Part shown: piece by piece, positions 5,645-13,586 of the stretch
Layout of the letters: each line of letters opens with the position of its first letter
Numbering within the stretch: the first letter of the stretch is position 1
Position numbers and translations under genes: made by a program
The notes under the pieces: generated by a model
Databases searched by the model: none
Told to the model about the DNA's origin: nothing
Seen by the model: the letters and a program-made list of their open reading frames with translations, nothing else
Source of the DNA: Paenibacillus sp. MMS20-IR301
GTDB lineage: Bacteria; Bacillota; Bacilli; Paenibacillales; Paenibacillaceae
Length of the DNA stretch: 64,000 bases
Reading direction: 5' to 3'
NCBI RefSeq assembly: GCF_032302195.1
Contig: NZ_CP135275.1
Span: 6,585,001-6,649,000 of the forward strand

Positions 5645-7672
5645 ATGGCAATAGAACTATCCAAAGTCGTCATGGTACCGCTCAAATCGCTTACGGTCTG
5701 GAAGGCTGTCCATAAGCAGTGCCTGCGTGCGAATAACAACCTGGAGTCCGTTAACCGTTCTGTTAAAGGGTTTCAGGCTGCTGTAAAACGCTCCAGTGAG
5801 CAAATTATCCGCTCCGAGGATCGTATCATTCTGGCTCTGCAGGAGATCAATGATACTTTGCTTGAAGGATTCCGGCGGCTGCCGGTAAAAGTGGAAGTAT
5901 CGCGATCCATTGTGATAGAGCAAAGCCAGCAGGCGGCTCAATCACAGATGCTGGCAGTCCATACGCTTAATGCTTCCCCATCGGTACAGAAGGCTAACAA
6001 AGAACCGGAAGAGGAAGAGCCTAGAGAAGTAGAATGGTGGGAAGGGCTTGAAAAAAAGGAGGATAAAGACGAAGAAGAAAAGAAAGCTGAAGAAAAGAAG
6101 CCGGAAGCGAAAAAGCCTAAAGTGAAGCAACCGGAGGTAAAAGCGCCAGAGCCGGAGGTGCTTCCAAAGCCTAGAATTAATTTAAGGAAGGACCCGCTTC
6201 CACCACCGCCGCCACCGCCGCCTCCGCCGCCTCCGCCGCCTCCGGACCCTCCACCACCGCCAACGCCTAAAAAGGATCCCAAAGTAATGAATTTTCTCAA
6301 AACCGCAGATATCGCTACTCCCTTCAATGCCATCAAATCCTTTGGGGAGAAGGCGGTGAAAGCGGCCGCGGAGCCTGGGGACATTGCTGACTGGAACAAA
6401 ATGAATGACAACATTGACGGCGCCCTCGGACAAATTGGTGCCAAAGCGTTAGGGGCTCTGCGGCCGGTAATGGATACAATTAATACTGCGTTGACTTCAG
6501 GCCAATTGCAGCCGATTATTGACGCCATGGCTAATGGTTTTCTTTTCATAGCAAATGTAATTTCGGTGGTGGTCGACGGATTATTGTGGCTGGCCGGAGT
6601 GGTTCAGGATAACTGGGCCTTTATCAAGCCTATCCTTGAAGCGATAGCTGTTGTTTTTCTGGCGGCTATGATAGTCCAGGTATATATGCTCGCAGCTGCC
6701 TGGCTGGTGGCTAACTGGCCTATTCTAATCGTAATTGCAGTGATTGCGGCATTATTATTAATCTTACAGAAGCTTGGCGTCTCGGCGGGTGATGTAGTCG
6801 GTTTCATCGTGGGTGCGTTCTCGGTTCTGATTGCTGTAATACAGAATATAGGGATCTGGATTTACAATGTCTTCGCTATAGCCAGTGATTTCATGATTAA
6901 TACCTTTAATACAGCTGTAAATAAAGTGCAAGGCTTCTTATATGGACTAGCTGCCGGAGCGCTGGATGTACTCTATAATATTGCTGTCGGAGCAGAAGGC
7001 TTCGCCGGAGGTTTCATGAAGGTAATGGCTAAAGCGATCCAGTGGGTATTGGATAAGTTCAACTGGCTGATTGAGGCAATGAGTCAACTTCCATTCTTCG
7101 ACGAGCTGGGAATCAGCAAGCTTCAGCTTAAAATAGAAGAACCGGAAACTCCGCATGCTGCCAGTGATCTCATTCAGAAATACCGTCAGGGGCTTGAGAC
7201 GATCAAGCCGGACAATAATATTCAGGAACGGCATACTGAGCTGAAAGACTATGCTAATGTTAAAGATGCATACAATAATGGAATGAAAAATGGGGACAAC
7301 CTTTTTGAGAAATTCGGGAATAAAAGCAGAGAAGCCACAAAGACCTTTAAAAATATGACCAGTATTCCAAAGATCAATCCGGGAGGCGGTACTGGAATAT
7401 TGGCCAGTCAAAACGGCACCCTCAGCAACATCAACAAAGTAAACGAGGTCGGTTCCATTAATGAAAAAGTGAATGTCTCCAGTGATGACCTGGATATGCT
7501 GCGCGAGCTGGCGGAGATTCAGTCCATTCAGAATTTCGTTGAGCTGACACCTACTGTGCAGGTAACAACGGGTAATATTAATAATTCTGGTGATATTGAC
7601 TCTATTATTACGAAGATTGGGCAAAAGCTGAAAGAGGAGTTCGTCTCAACGGCGCAGGGGGTGTATACGTAA
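5645..7672 (+). CDS. Tail tape measure protein with polyproline hinge
   Basis: A 675-aa protein in the tape-measure position after the chaperone. An N-terminal helical part (residues 1-110) is followed by a charged Glu/Lys/Pro linker (about 120-180) and 15 consecutive prolines at residues 186-200. A second proline run follows, then a hydrophobic multi-helix region (about 295-420) and a polar C-terminal region. The hydrophobic helices and lack of enzyme motifs fit tape measures, which set tail length and may form the membrane channel. It is short for the family, suggesting a short tail. The ribosome site GGGGG lies ahead of the ATG. The polyproline stretch should need EF-P for translation. Confidence 0.82.
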   Translation: MAIELSKVVMVPLKSLTVWKAVHKQCLRANNNLESVNRSVKGFQAAVKRSSEQIIRSEDRIILALQEINDTLLEGFRRLPVKVEVSRSIVIEQSQQAAQSQMLAVHTLNASPSVQKANKEPEEEEPREVEWWEGLEKKEDKDEEEKKAEEKKPEAKKPKVKQPEVKAPEPEVLPKPRINLRKDPLPPPPPPPPPPPPPPPDPPPPPTPKKDPKVMNFLKTADIATPFNAIKSFGEKAVKAAAEPGDIADWNKMNDNIDGALGQIGAKALGALRPVMDTINTALTSGQLQPIIDAMANGFLFIANVISVVVDGLLWLAGVVQDNWAFIKPILEAIAVVFLAAMIVQVYMLAAAWLVANWPILIVIAVIAALLLILQKLGVSAGDVVGFIVGAFSVLIAVIQNIGIWIYNVFAIASDFMINTFNTAVNKVQGFLYGLAAGALDVLYNIAVGAEGFAGGFMKVMAKAIQWVLDKFNWLIEAMSQLPFFDELGISKLQLKIEEPETPHAASDLIQKYRQGLETIKPDNNIQERHTELKDYANVKDAYNNGMKNGDNLFEKFGNKSREATKTFKNMTSIPKINPGGGTGILASQNGTLSNINKVNEVGSINEKVNVSSDDLDMLRELAEIQSIQNFVELTPTVQVTTGNINNSGDIDSIITKIGQKLKEEFVSTAQGVYT

Positions 7673-7673
7673 C

Positions 7674-8420
7674 ATGGAAGAGTATGGATTCTTTCTTAGC
7701 TTCAACAATTATGAAGAGGTAATCCGGCTTCCGGTTAACCCTGAGACGCTGGAGATCAAGGAGATCGGCGACGGAAAAAGCTACACGATTATCGACCTTG
7801 GTGAAATCAATGCGATTGCCTATCCGAAGCTGACGGAGATTACGATTGAGAGTATTTTTCCGGCTCAGTATTACCCGTTTGTGGTGTATCCGCAGGAACG
7901 CGCCGGCAAGCTGCTGAAGCCCTATGAATATGTCGAGCTGATCCGCAAATGGATGCTGAGCCGCAGGCCGGTCCGGTTTGTTTTCTCGGGGCTGAAGGCG
8001 GTAAATGTGCAGACTGCGCAAACTCCAGATTGGCTGAAACGGGCGGCTTCGGTGGCCGAGCAGACTTTTACAGGGGATATCGGTATTAATATGGCCGTCA
8101 GCATCGAGAGCTTCTCATGGAAGCTGAGTGCAGGTTCATCAGGGGATATTGAATATACTATCGGGCTGAAGAAGTATGTGTTCTATCAGGCGCTGTCAGT
8201 GAAGGTCGGCAAAACCGGTGAAGTGAAAACGCAGCAGAAGCGGGCCAGTGAGAAGGCAGCAGCCGCTGCGTATACGGTCAAAGCCGGTGATACCCTCTGG
8301 GCCATAGCGCAAAAACAATTGGGTGACGGCAGTAAAGCCAAGACTCTGCAGCAGCTTAACGGTATCCCGGACAGTGAACTGAAGAAGCTCAAACCCGGCA
8401 GAGTAATAAAATTGTCGTAG
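7674..8420 (+). CDS. LysM-containing baseplate protein (XkdP-like)
   Basis: A 248-aa protein. The first 180 residues match the XkdP/YqbP type (MEEYGFFLSFNNYEEVIRLP, then VNPETLEIKEIGDGKSYT). The last 50 form a LysM domain (AYTVKAGDTLWAIAQ, then LQQLNGI), which binds peptidoglycan. In contractile tails this protein joins the tape measure and hub at the baseplate, and the LysM may contact the cell wall during penetration. It starts one base after the tape measure stop codon. Confidence 0.88.
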   Translation: MEEYGFFLSFNNYEEVIRLPVNPETLEIKEIGDGKSYTIIDLGEINAIAYPKLTEITIESIFPAQYYPFVVYPQERAGKLLKPYEYVELIRKWMLSRRPVRFVFSGLKAVNVQTAQTPDWLKRAASVAEQTFTGDIGINMAVSIESFSWKLSAGSSGDIEYTIGLKKYVFYQALSVKVGKTGEVKTQQKRASEKAAAAAYTVKAGDTLWAIAQKQLGDGSKAKTLQQLNGIPDSELKKLKPGRVIKLS

Positions 8421-8433
8421 GAGGCTAGGGCAG

Positions 8434-9396
8434 ATGGAATTGATAGTGATCAATAAAGCAGGTACGATCTGGGATATTTCCGGAATTGCTACTGACATCA
8501 CTTGGAAAACCACACGTACCGGCAAGCCGTCGACACTTGAGCTGACACTGGCGGACAGCGGAATTTACCAGCACAAGAAGTTTGGGATCAGTAACGGCGA
8601 CATTGTGCAGTTCAGAAAAGACGGGGTGGATGTATTCTACGGGTTCGTATTCAGTATAGATACAGGTACAGATCAGGAGATCAAGCTGACTGCCTACGAC
8701 CAGATCCGTTACCTGCTGGGGAATGCCAGTTATGTGCTGCAGAATGTCACGGCAAGTGAGGTAATCCGTACAATCGCGGGTGACCGCGGACTGCGCCTGG
8801 GGACGCTTGAGCCGGCGAAATATAAGATTCCCTCGCTGATTGAAGATGATAAAAAGCTGCTCGATATCATCATGGGGGCTGTGGGCAGTGAGCTGCAGTA
8901 TATGGGCCGGCTGATGGCTTTTTATGATGATTTCGGAAAGCTGACGCTGCGTACGCCCCAGTCGATGCTGCTGAATGTGATTCTGGGCGCGGGCCATTCC
9001 TTGTATGACTATTCGCTCAAAAGAAGTATCGACAACGATACCTACAACACGATTCTGCTCTACAAGGATAATGAGGAAACCGGCAAACGCGATTTCTATC
9101 CGGTCACGGATAAGGAGAATGTTGCGCGCTGGGGAATTCTTCACCTGTACCAGAAGGCGGATGATAAAGCGAATGCTGCGCAGATTCAGGAGAAAGCAGA
9201 CAATCTGCTCAGGCTGCATAACCGCGAGAAGCTAAGTCTCTCCGTGCAGGCCATCGGAGACATGCGGGTGCGTGCCGGTAATTTTATTTATGTGCTGCTT
9301 GATGAAATGGAGACCCAGCTGTTTCTCGTTGACCAATGCAACCATAAAATTTCAGGCGGGGAGCATACGATGTCCCTGGACATTAAGGTGGTGTGA
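8434..9396 (+). CDS. Baseplate hub protein (XkdQ-like, gp27/gpD type)
   Basis: A 320-aa protein resembling XkdQ/YqbQ hub proteins. It has N-terminal beta domains (MELIVINKAGTIWDIS, then GKPSTLELTLADSG and VFYGFVFSIDT) and a central part with SEVIRTIAGDRGLRLG and DKKLLDIIMGA. The hub forms the central ring of the baseplate below the tube. The ribosome site GGAGG is 10 nt upstream. No lytic domain is seen here. Confidence 0.85.
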   Translation: MELIVINKAGTIWDISGIATDITWKTTRTGKPSTLELTLADSGIYQHKKFGISNGDIVQFRKDGVDVFYGFVFSIDTGTDQEIKLTAYDQIRYLLGNASYVLQNVTASEVIRTIAGDRGLRLGTLEPAKYKIPSLIEDDKKLLDIIMGAVGSELQYMGRLMAFYDDFGKLTLRTPQSMLLNVILGAGHSLYDYSLKRSIDNDTYNTILLYKDNEETGKRDFYPVTDKENVARWGILHLYQKADDKANAAQIQEKADNLLRLHNREKLSLSVQAIGDMRVRAGNFIYVLLDEMETQLFLVDQCNHKISGGEHTMSLDIKVV

Positions 9397-9400
9397 TAAC

Positions 9401-9694
9401 ATGCTCGATATTATAAAACAAGCAAGCCTCGGAGTCGTATCGAGTACGAATCCGGTGGCTTTTTCTTATGGGACGGTGGTATCGGCTGAGCCGCTGCAGA
9501 TTCAATTGGAACAGCGGTTCATTCTGAGCGGACCAGCCCTGGTTGTTCCTGAATCCGTAACGGAGAGTAAGGCGGTGCTGGCCGGCGATGAGGTTCTGCT
9601 GCGCCGCGGCCTTGCAGCCGGCGACCGTGTGCTGCTTGCACGGATGCAGGGCGGACAGAGCTATATTGTTCTGGATCGGCTGATGGAACCATGA
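9401..9694 (+). CDS. XkdR-like protein (DUF2577)
   Basis: A 97-aa protein beginning MLDIIKQASLGVVSSTNPVA, with a beta-rich body ending SYIVLDRLMEP, as in the DUF2577/XkdR family found between hub and gp25-like genes. The ATG at 9401 is chosen over an upstream in-frame start because the upstream part overlaps the hub gene by more than 120 nt and does not resemble the family. It overlaps the next gene by 4 nt (ATGA). It is presumed to be a small baseplate component. Confidence 0.8.
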   Translation: MLDIIKQASLGVVSSTNPVAFSYGTVVSAEPLQIQLEQRFILSGPALVVPESVTESKAVLAGDEVLLRRGLAAGDRVLLARMQGGQSYIVLDRLMEP

Positions 9695-10122
9695 TTCCGG
9701 CAATTGGCAGGTCTGGTCCAATCTCAGCGTCCCTTAATTCAGGTAATGTACTCATCTCCGGCAACAGCCCCAGCCTGACGTACCGTATAGACTGGGAGCG
9801 GGGGCGGATCGCCGGGCTGGCGGACGGGCTGGAGGCAGTGAAGCAGGCCGCAGTCAAAGTGCTGCAGACAAACCGTTTCGAGCATCTTATCTATAGTCCG
9901 GACTACGGGATGGAATGGAACCTCGTGCTGGGCCAGGACAGACTGCTGGTCAGGCCGGAGCTGCGGCGGCTTATAAGTGAAGCGCTGCTGCAGGATGAAC
10001 GGATTCAGGAGCTGACGGATGTGGACATTCAATTCAGCGGTGATACGGTAAGCTTCAGCTGCACAGCAGTTACGGTGTATGGCAGCTTTGAACTTAGAAA
10101 GGAGGAGATTACCGGTGTATGA
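9691..10122 (+). CDS. XkdS-like gp25 family baseplate wedge protein (DUF2634)
   Basis: A 143-aa protein. The segment LEAVKQAAVKVLQTNRFEHLIYSPDYGMEWN is typical of DUF2634/gp25-like wedge proteins, which link the baseplate to the first sheath ring. It starts in an ATGA overlap with the XkdR-like gene and overlaps the next gene by 8 nt, indicating tightly coupled translation. Confidence 0.82.
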   Translation: MIPAIGRSGPISASLNSGNVLISGNSPSLTYRIDWERGRIAGLADGLEAVKQAAVKVLQTNRFEHLIYSPDYGMEWNLVLGQDRLLVRPELRRLISEALLQDERIQELTDVDIQFSGDTVSFSCTAVTVYGSFELRKEEITGV

Positions 10123-11173
10123 AGATCAAACCTATGAAGCGCTGCTTGAACGTATGCTGGGCCGGGTCCCGGAAGGGATGGATAAGCGCGAAGGCAGCAT
10201 TATCTATGATGCGCTAGCTCCGGCAGCGGCTGAACTGGCCCAGATGTATCTGGAGCTTGAGGTCAGCAACAATCTGTTTTTTCCTGATACGGCAACGGGC
10301 GAGTATCTGGAACGGAGCATTGTCTGGACGGGGATTGCCCGCCACCCGGCAAGCAAGGCTCAGCTGAGCGGGAGATTCTATGGCAGTGGTGAGGCGCTGC
10401 TGGATATTCCGCTTGGAAGCCGGTTCTCGCTCGGCCTGCTTCATTATAGTGCAGTAGAGAAGCTCTCACCCGGAATGTACCGCCTCGAAAGTGAGGCAGC
10501 AGGCAGGGAGGGGAATCAGTATTCAGGCCAGCTCCTGCCGATTGACTATATCCCGGGGCTTGCCCGGGGAGAGATTACGGCGCTGCTTGTTCCCGGTACA
10601 GATGCGGAAGAGGATGAGGTATTGCGCCAGCGTTACTTCGCTTCCGCCAGACGGCCTTCAACGAGCGGCAATAAATATCACTACATGGAGTGGGCACAGC
10701 AGGTTGAGGGGGTAGGAGGAGCGCGGGTCTTTCCGCTGTGGGCCGGGCCCAAAACGGTCAAGGTAGTTATTGTGGACACGGAGCATAAGCCCGCGTCTGC
10801 GCTGCTGGTGTCCCAAGTGCAGCAATTCATTGATCCGGCTCCGGGTCTTGGCGAAGGGCAGGCTCCGGTGGGAGCTGTAGTGACTGTAGAATCGGCCGCA
10901 GGCAAAACCATCAGCGTCGCCGCCAGGGTTACGCTGGCAGCGGGATATGCGCTGCAGCCGGTCATTAACGCATTCTCGGCAATCCTGGAGAAATATCGTA
11001 AGGAGAAAGCTTTTACCGCCACCTATATCAGCCATTCGGTAGTTGGGGCACTGCTGCTGGATACCGAGGGCGTAGTGGATTACAGCGGACTTAAGCTGAA
11101 CGGCGGGACAGGCAATGTGACACTGAATGAAACGGAAGTGCCGCTCTTCGGCAGTATCGTACTGGAGGTGTAA
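10115..11173 (+). CDS. Baseplate J/gp47 family protein (XkdT-like)
   Basis: A 352-aa protein starting VYEDQTYEALLERMLGRVPE, with KREGSIIYDALAPAAAELAQ, the typical N-terminal motif of baseplate J proteins, and a central RQRYFASARRPSTSGNKYHYMEW segment. It forms the wedge arms that carry fibres. GTG at 10115 is preferred over an ORF start 36 nt upstream because AAAGGAGGA lies 8 nt before it and homologues start here. Confidence 0.88.
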   Translation: MYEDQTYEALLERMLGRVPEGMDKREGSIIYDALAPAAAELAQMYLELEVSNNLFFPDTATGEYLERSIVWTGIARHPASKAQLSGRFYGSGEALLDIPLGSRFSLGLLHYSAVEKLSPGMYRLESEAAGREGNQYSGQLLPIDYIPGLARGEITALLVPGTDAEEDEVLRQRYFASARRPSTSGNKYHYMEWAQQVEGVGGARVFPLWAGPKTVKVVIVDTEHKPASALLVSQVQQFIDPAPGLGEGQAPVGAVVTVESAAGKTISVAARVTLAAGYALQPVINAFSAILEKYRKEKAFTATYISHSVVGALLLDTEGVVDYSGLKLNGGTGNVTLNETEVPLFGSIVLEV

Positions 11174-11175
11174 GC

Positions 11176-11589
11176 ATGGGATACCCCGAGCAGATTAATG
11201 TATTTCAGGATAAACTCAACAAAAAAGCCAACGGCGGAAGCTATGTTGTAGAGGAGAAGCTGCAGCTGGCAGGCGGTGTGTTCAGTGGGCTTCTCGCCCA
11301 TGACAACATTAACAACCAGACTCTAGCCGTATACACAGGCTCCCGCTATACCGGGACTGAGCTGCGGAATTACTCGCTATCTTTGCCGGATGAAGCGCCA
11401 TGGCGGCGGATGATCAAAATCTATGCGGATGTGCCTGAAGTGTATGTAACTTACGAGACACCGGGCGATACGGTCGAAGCGGATGATGTGAATCAGCTGC
11501 AGTCGGGACTGACCGCCACACAAGTGGAGCTCGAACGCTATAAAAAGGCCGGGCTGATTGACGGCGGATCTTTCAAGAGAGAGGTGTAA
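11176..11589 (+). CDS. Tail-associated protein of unknown function, 137 aa
   Basis: MGYPEQINVFQDKLNKKANG at the N terminus, then beta-rich sequence (LAVYTGSRYTGTELRNYSLS) and a helical end. Similar proteins sit between baseplate J and fibre genes in Paenibacillus tail clusters and have, as I recall, sometimes been labelled phosphoglucomutase. I see no phosphoserine or sugar-binding motif to support that. A fibre adaptor role is possible from position alone. Confidence 0.6.
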   Translation: MGYPEQINVFQDKLNKKANGGSYVVEEKLQLAGGVFSGLLAHDNINNQTLAVYTGSRYTGTELRNYSLSLPDEAPWRRMIKIYADVPEVYVTYETPGDTVEADDVNQLQSGLTATQVELERYKKAGLIDGGSFKREV

Positions 11590-11590
11590 A

Positions 11591-12613
11591 ATGGCACAGA
11601 GTATTCAACTCAAACGAGGTACCCGGGCTGAGCTGTCCACATACGGTGCACTGAAGGCCGGAGAAATGGGCTTCTGCACGGACACTAAGGAAATCTATGT
11701 CGGAGACGGGTCCTCCAATTCAATGGTCGGCCGGGCATTATCCGGTCCGGAGGCTTCGCGTCCGGCAGCAGCAGCTGTAGGCCGTCTGTATTATGTAAGC
11801 AGCGGAACGAACAGCGGATATTTGTATTTCGATGACGGAGCGGCGTGGCGCCGGGTGAATGCACAGAAATTAACGGATCTGACCGGAACCGTGGATGATG
11901 TGGCGGATGGTACCACCTACGCCAAGGTACTTAAGGCAGACATCACGGCAGGGCATCCTAACAAGGTATCGGACGGCACGAATACGAAGACGGCTGCTGA
12001 GATTAAGACTCATATTGACGATGCTGCAAGGCACCGGTTAATCAACGACACGGGAACAGCAATCACGGATCTCTGGTCGGCGCAGAAAATTAAAAACGAA
12101 ATCGAGCTAGCTAAGCATAATATCGAGCCGCAGGCTTCAGTCAAGGATCAGAACCTGGCAGCTCCTCCGGCCAGTCCGGTTGAAGGGGACCGGTATATTA
12201 TCCCGGCCGGCGCTACCGGAGTCTGGGCAGGGAAGACCAGCCAGATTGCGGAGTACCAGTCCGCAGCTTGGGCGTATTATGTGCCGGCTGTCGGCTGGAC
12301 TGCTTACATTGACGATGAGCAGAAAATCTACAGCTGGAACGGCACCGTCTGGGTACGGACCGGCGGAGCGCTGCAGACTATAACTGCCGGCAGCGGGCTT
12401 ACCGGCGGCGGCCAGGCTGACAGCGTAACACTGAATATCGGAGCAGGCAACGGGATTGCAGTGAGTGCAGATGCGGTTACGGTAACTGCAGGTAAAGGTA
12501 TTACCGTGGATGCGGCAGGTGTTGCTGCGAATGTGGATGGAAGCACCCTTGTGTACGATGCGGGGAACGGCAACAGGCTAATGGTAGGCATTATTGACGG
12601 CGGAACATTCTAG
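11591..12613 (+). CDS. Tail fibre protein with Mtd-like head domain
   Basis: A 340-aa protein. Residues 1-45 (IQLKRGTRAELSTYGALKAG, then EMGFCTDTKEIYVGDG) match the N-terminal trimerisation head seen in Mtd/hyaluronidase-type phage fibres. A DUF2793-like segment follows at about residues 190-255, and the end is glycine-rich repetitive (ITAGSGLTGGGQADSVTLNIG). ATG 11591 is chosen because it follows the previous stop (GAGAGAGGTGTAA) and begins the conserved head; an upstream in-frame start lacks support. It is probably a receptor-binding or fibre shaft subunit. Confidence 0.75.
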   Translation: MAQSIQLKRGTRAELSTYGALKAGEMGFCTDTKEIYVGDGSSNSMVGRALSGPEASRPAAAAVGRLYYVSSGTNSGYLYFDDGAAWRRVNAQKLTDLTGTVDDVADGTTYAKVLKADITAGHPNKVSDGTNTKTAAEIKTHIDDAARHRLINDTGTAITDLWSAQKIKNEIELAKHNIEPQASVKDQNLAAPPASPVEGDRYIIPAGATGVWAGKTSQIAEYQSAAWAYYVPAVGWTAYIDDEQKIYSWNGTVWVRTGGALQTITAGSGLTGGGQADSVTLNIGAGNGIAVSADAVTVTAGKGITVDAAGVAANVDGSTLVYDAGNGNRLMVGIIDGGTF

Positions 12614-12625
12614 GAGGCGGTGACC

Positions 12626-12961
12626 ATGGCACTGAAGACATTGATTCAAATCCGCCGCGGCCTGGAAAATGCCCTGGGCACACTTGCCGCAGGTGAATTG
12701 GGTTACTGCACCGATACAGGCAAGCTCTATATCGGTAACGGCAGCAGTAACCTGCTGCTGGTTGCCGCCCAAAGCACCGGCGACATGCTGAAGAGCATCT
12801 ATGATACCAATAACAACGGCAAGGTCGACTATGCGCAGACTGCAGATGCCGTTGCCTGGTCAGGCGTGGACGGTAAGCCTTCCGTGTATCCCCCGGCAGC
12901 ACATACGCATGATTACCTGCCCAAGGGACCGCTGACCTGGAATCAGCTGAAGGGGGTGTAG
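12626..12961 (+). CDS. Short fibre protein, paralogue of the preceding head domain
   Basis: A 111-aa protein whose first 45 residues (LIQIRRGLENALGTLAAGEL, then GYCTDTGKLYIGNGSSN) repeat the head domain of the 11591-12613 protein, followed by a TADAVAWSGVDGKPSVYPPA collar-like motif. It lacks the long shaft. AGGAGG sits 8 nt before ATG 12626, so this start is used rather than a GTG two codons earlier. It may mix with the longer fibre in hetero-trimers, or be a remnant of fibre-gene duplication. Confidence 0.7.
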   Translation: MALKTLIQIRRGLENALGTLAAGELGYCTDTGKLYIGNGSSNLLLVAAQSTGDMLKSIYDTNNNGKVDYAQTADAVAWSGVDGKPSVYPPAAHTHDYLPKGPLTWNQLKGV

Positions 12962-12963
12962 CT

Positions 12964-13575
12964 GTGGCTTACGGAGACATTATATATGGCTTGCTTGAGT
13001 ATTCGGCAGACGGCCAGCCGCAAGATGAGCCGCAGCTTGAAGTCCCTTATCTTATGAAGTATCTGCCGGAGTATTACCTGGGCGTACCCGAGATGGAGCA
13101 GCTCCAAGCGAGTGCCGGTGCGGAATGCGGCGGGCTTGCTTATGCAATGGCAGACAGCGACGGGCAGAAGATTCTGGAGTCTGCCACCTGGGGGCTGTCC
13201 CGCTGGGAGCAGATGCTGGCGCTGGGCACCGATACAGGCAAATCTTATGCCACCCGCCGCGAGATGATCAAGGCGAAGCTGCGGGGAAGCGGAACGACGA
13301 CGCCGGAGATGATCCGGCGGACAGCGTCAGCTTTTTCCGGCGGGGATGTGGAGGTAGCGGAAGTCCCGGATGCGTATAGCTTCGAGGTGCGTTTCGTGGG
13401 TACACTGGGCATTCCGGCCAATATGGCTGGTCTGATTCAAATTATGGAGGAGATTAAACCGGCGCATCTAGATTATAGCTTCGTCTACAGCTATACCTGG
13501 TGGGATTCACTGAAGCAGCTTACCTGGAACGGCGCACGGGGCGGAACCTGGAACGAATTAAGAGTATACGAATAG
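12964..13575 (+). CDS. XkdU/YmfQ-like baseplate protein (DUF2313)
   Basis: A 203-aa protein with the DUF2313 signature (YLMKYLPEYYLGVPEMEQLQ, WGLSRWEQMLALGTDTGKSY and RREMIKAKLRGSGTTTPEMI), corresponding to gp48-like tail proteins next to baseplate J in PBSX. Here it has been separated from the baseplate J gene by three fibre-type genes. GTG start with an AGGGGGTG ribosome site. It is presumed to be a tail fibre attachment or baseplate part. Confidence 0.82.
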   Translation: MAYGDIIYGLLEYSADGQPQDEPQLEVPYLMKYLPEYYLGVPEMEQLQASAGAECGGLAYAMADSDGQKILESATWGLSRWEQMLALGTDTGKSYATRREMIKAKLRGSGTTTPEMIRRTASAFSGGDVEVAEVPDAYSFEVRFVGTLGIPANMAGLIQIMEEIKPAHLDYSFVYSYTWWDSLKQLTWNGARGGTWNELRVYE

Positions 13576-13586
13576 GAGTGTGAGAT

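Noticed and set aside
5938..6549. Glycine-rich protein on the minus strand
   Set aside because: It is the antisense of the polyproline-coding tape measure region, with no ribosome site or context.
11176..11589. Phosphoglucomutase label for the 137-aa tail-associated protein
   Set aside because: No active-site serine loop or metal-binding motif; the context is a tail operon.
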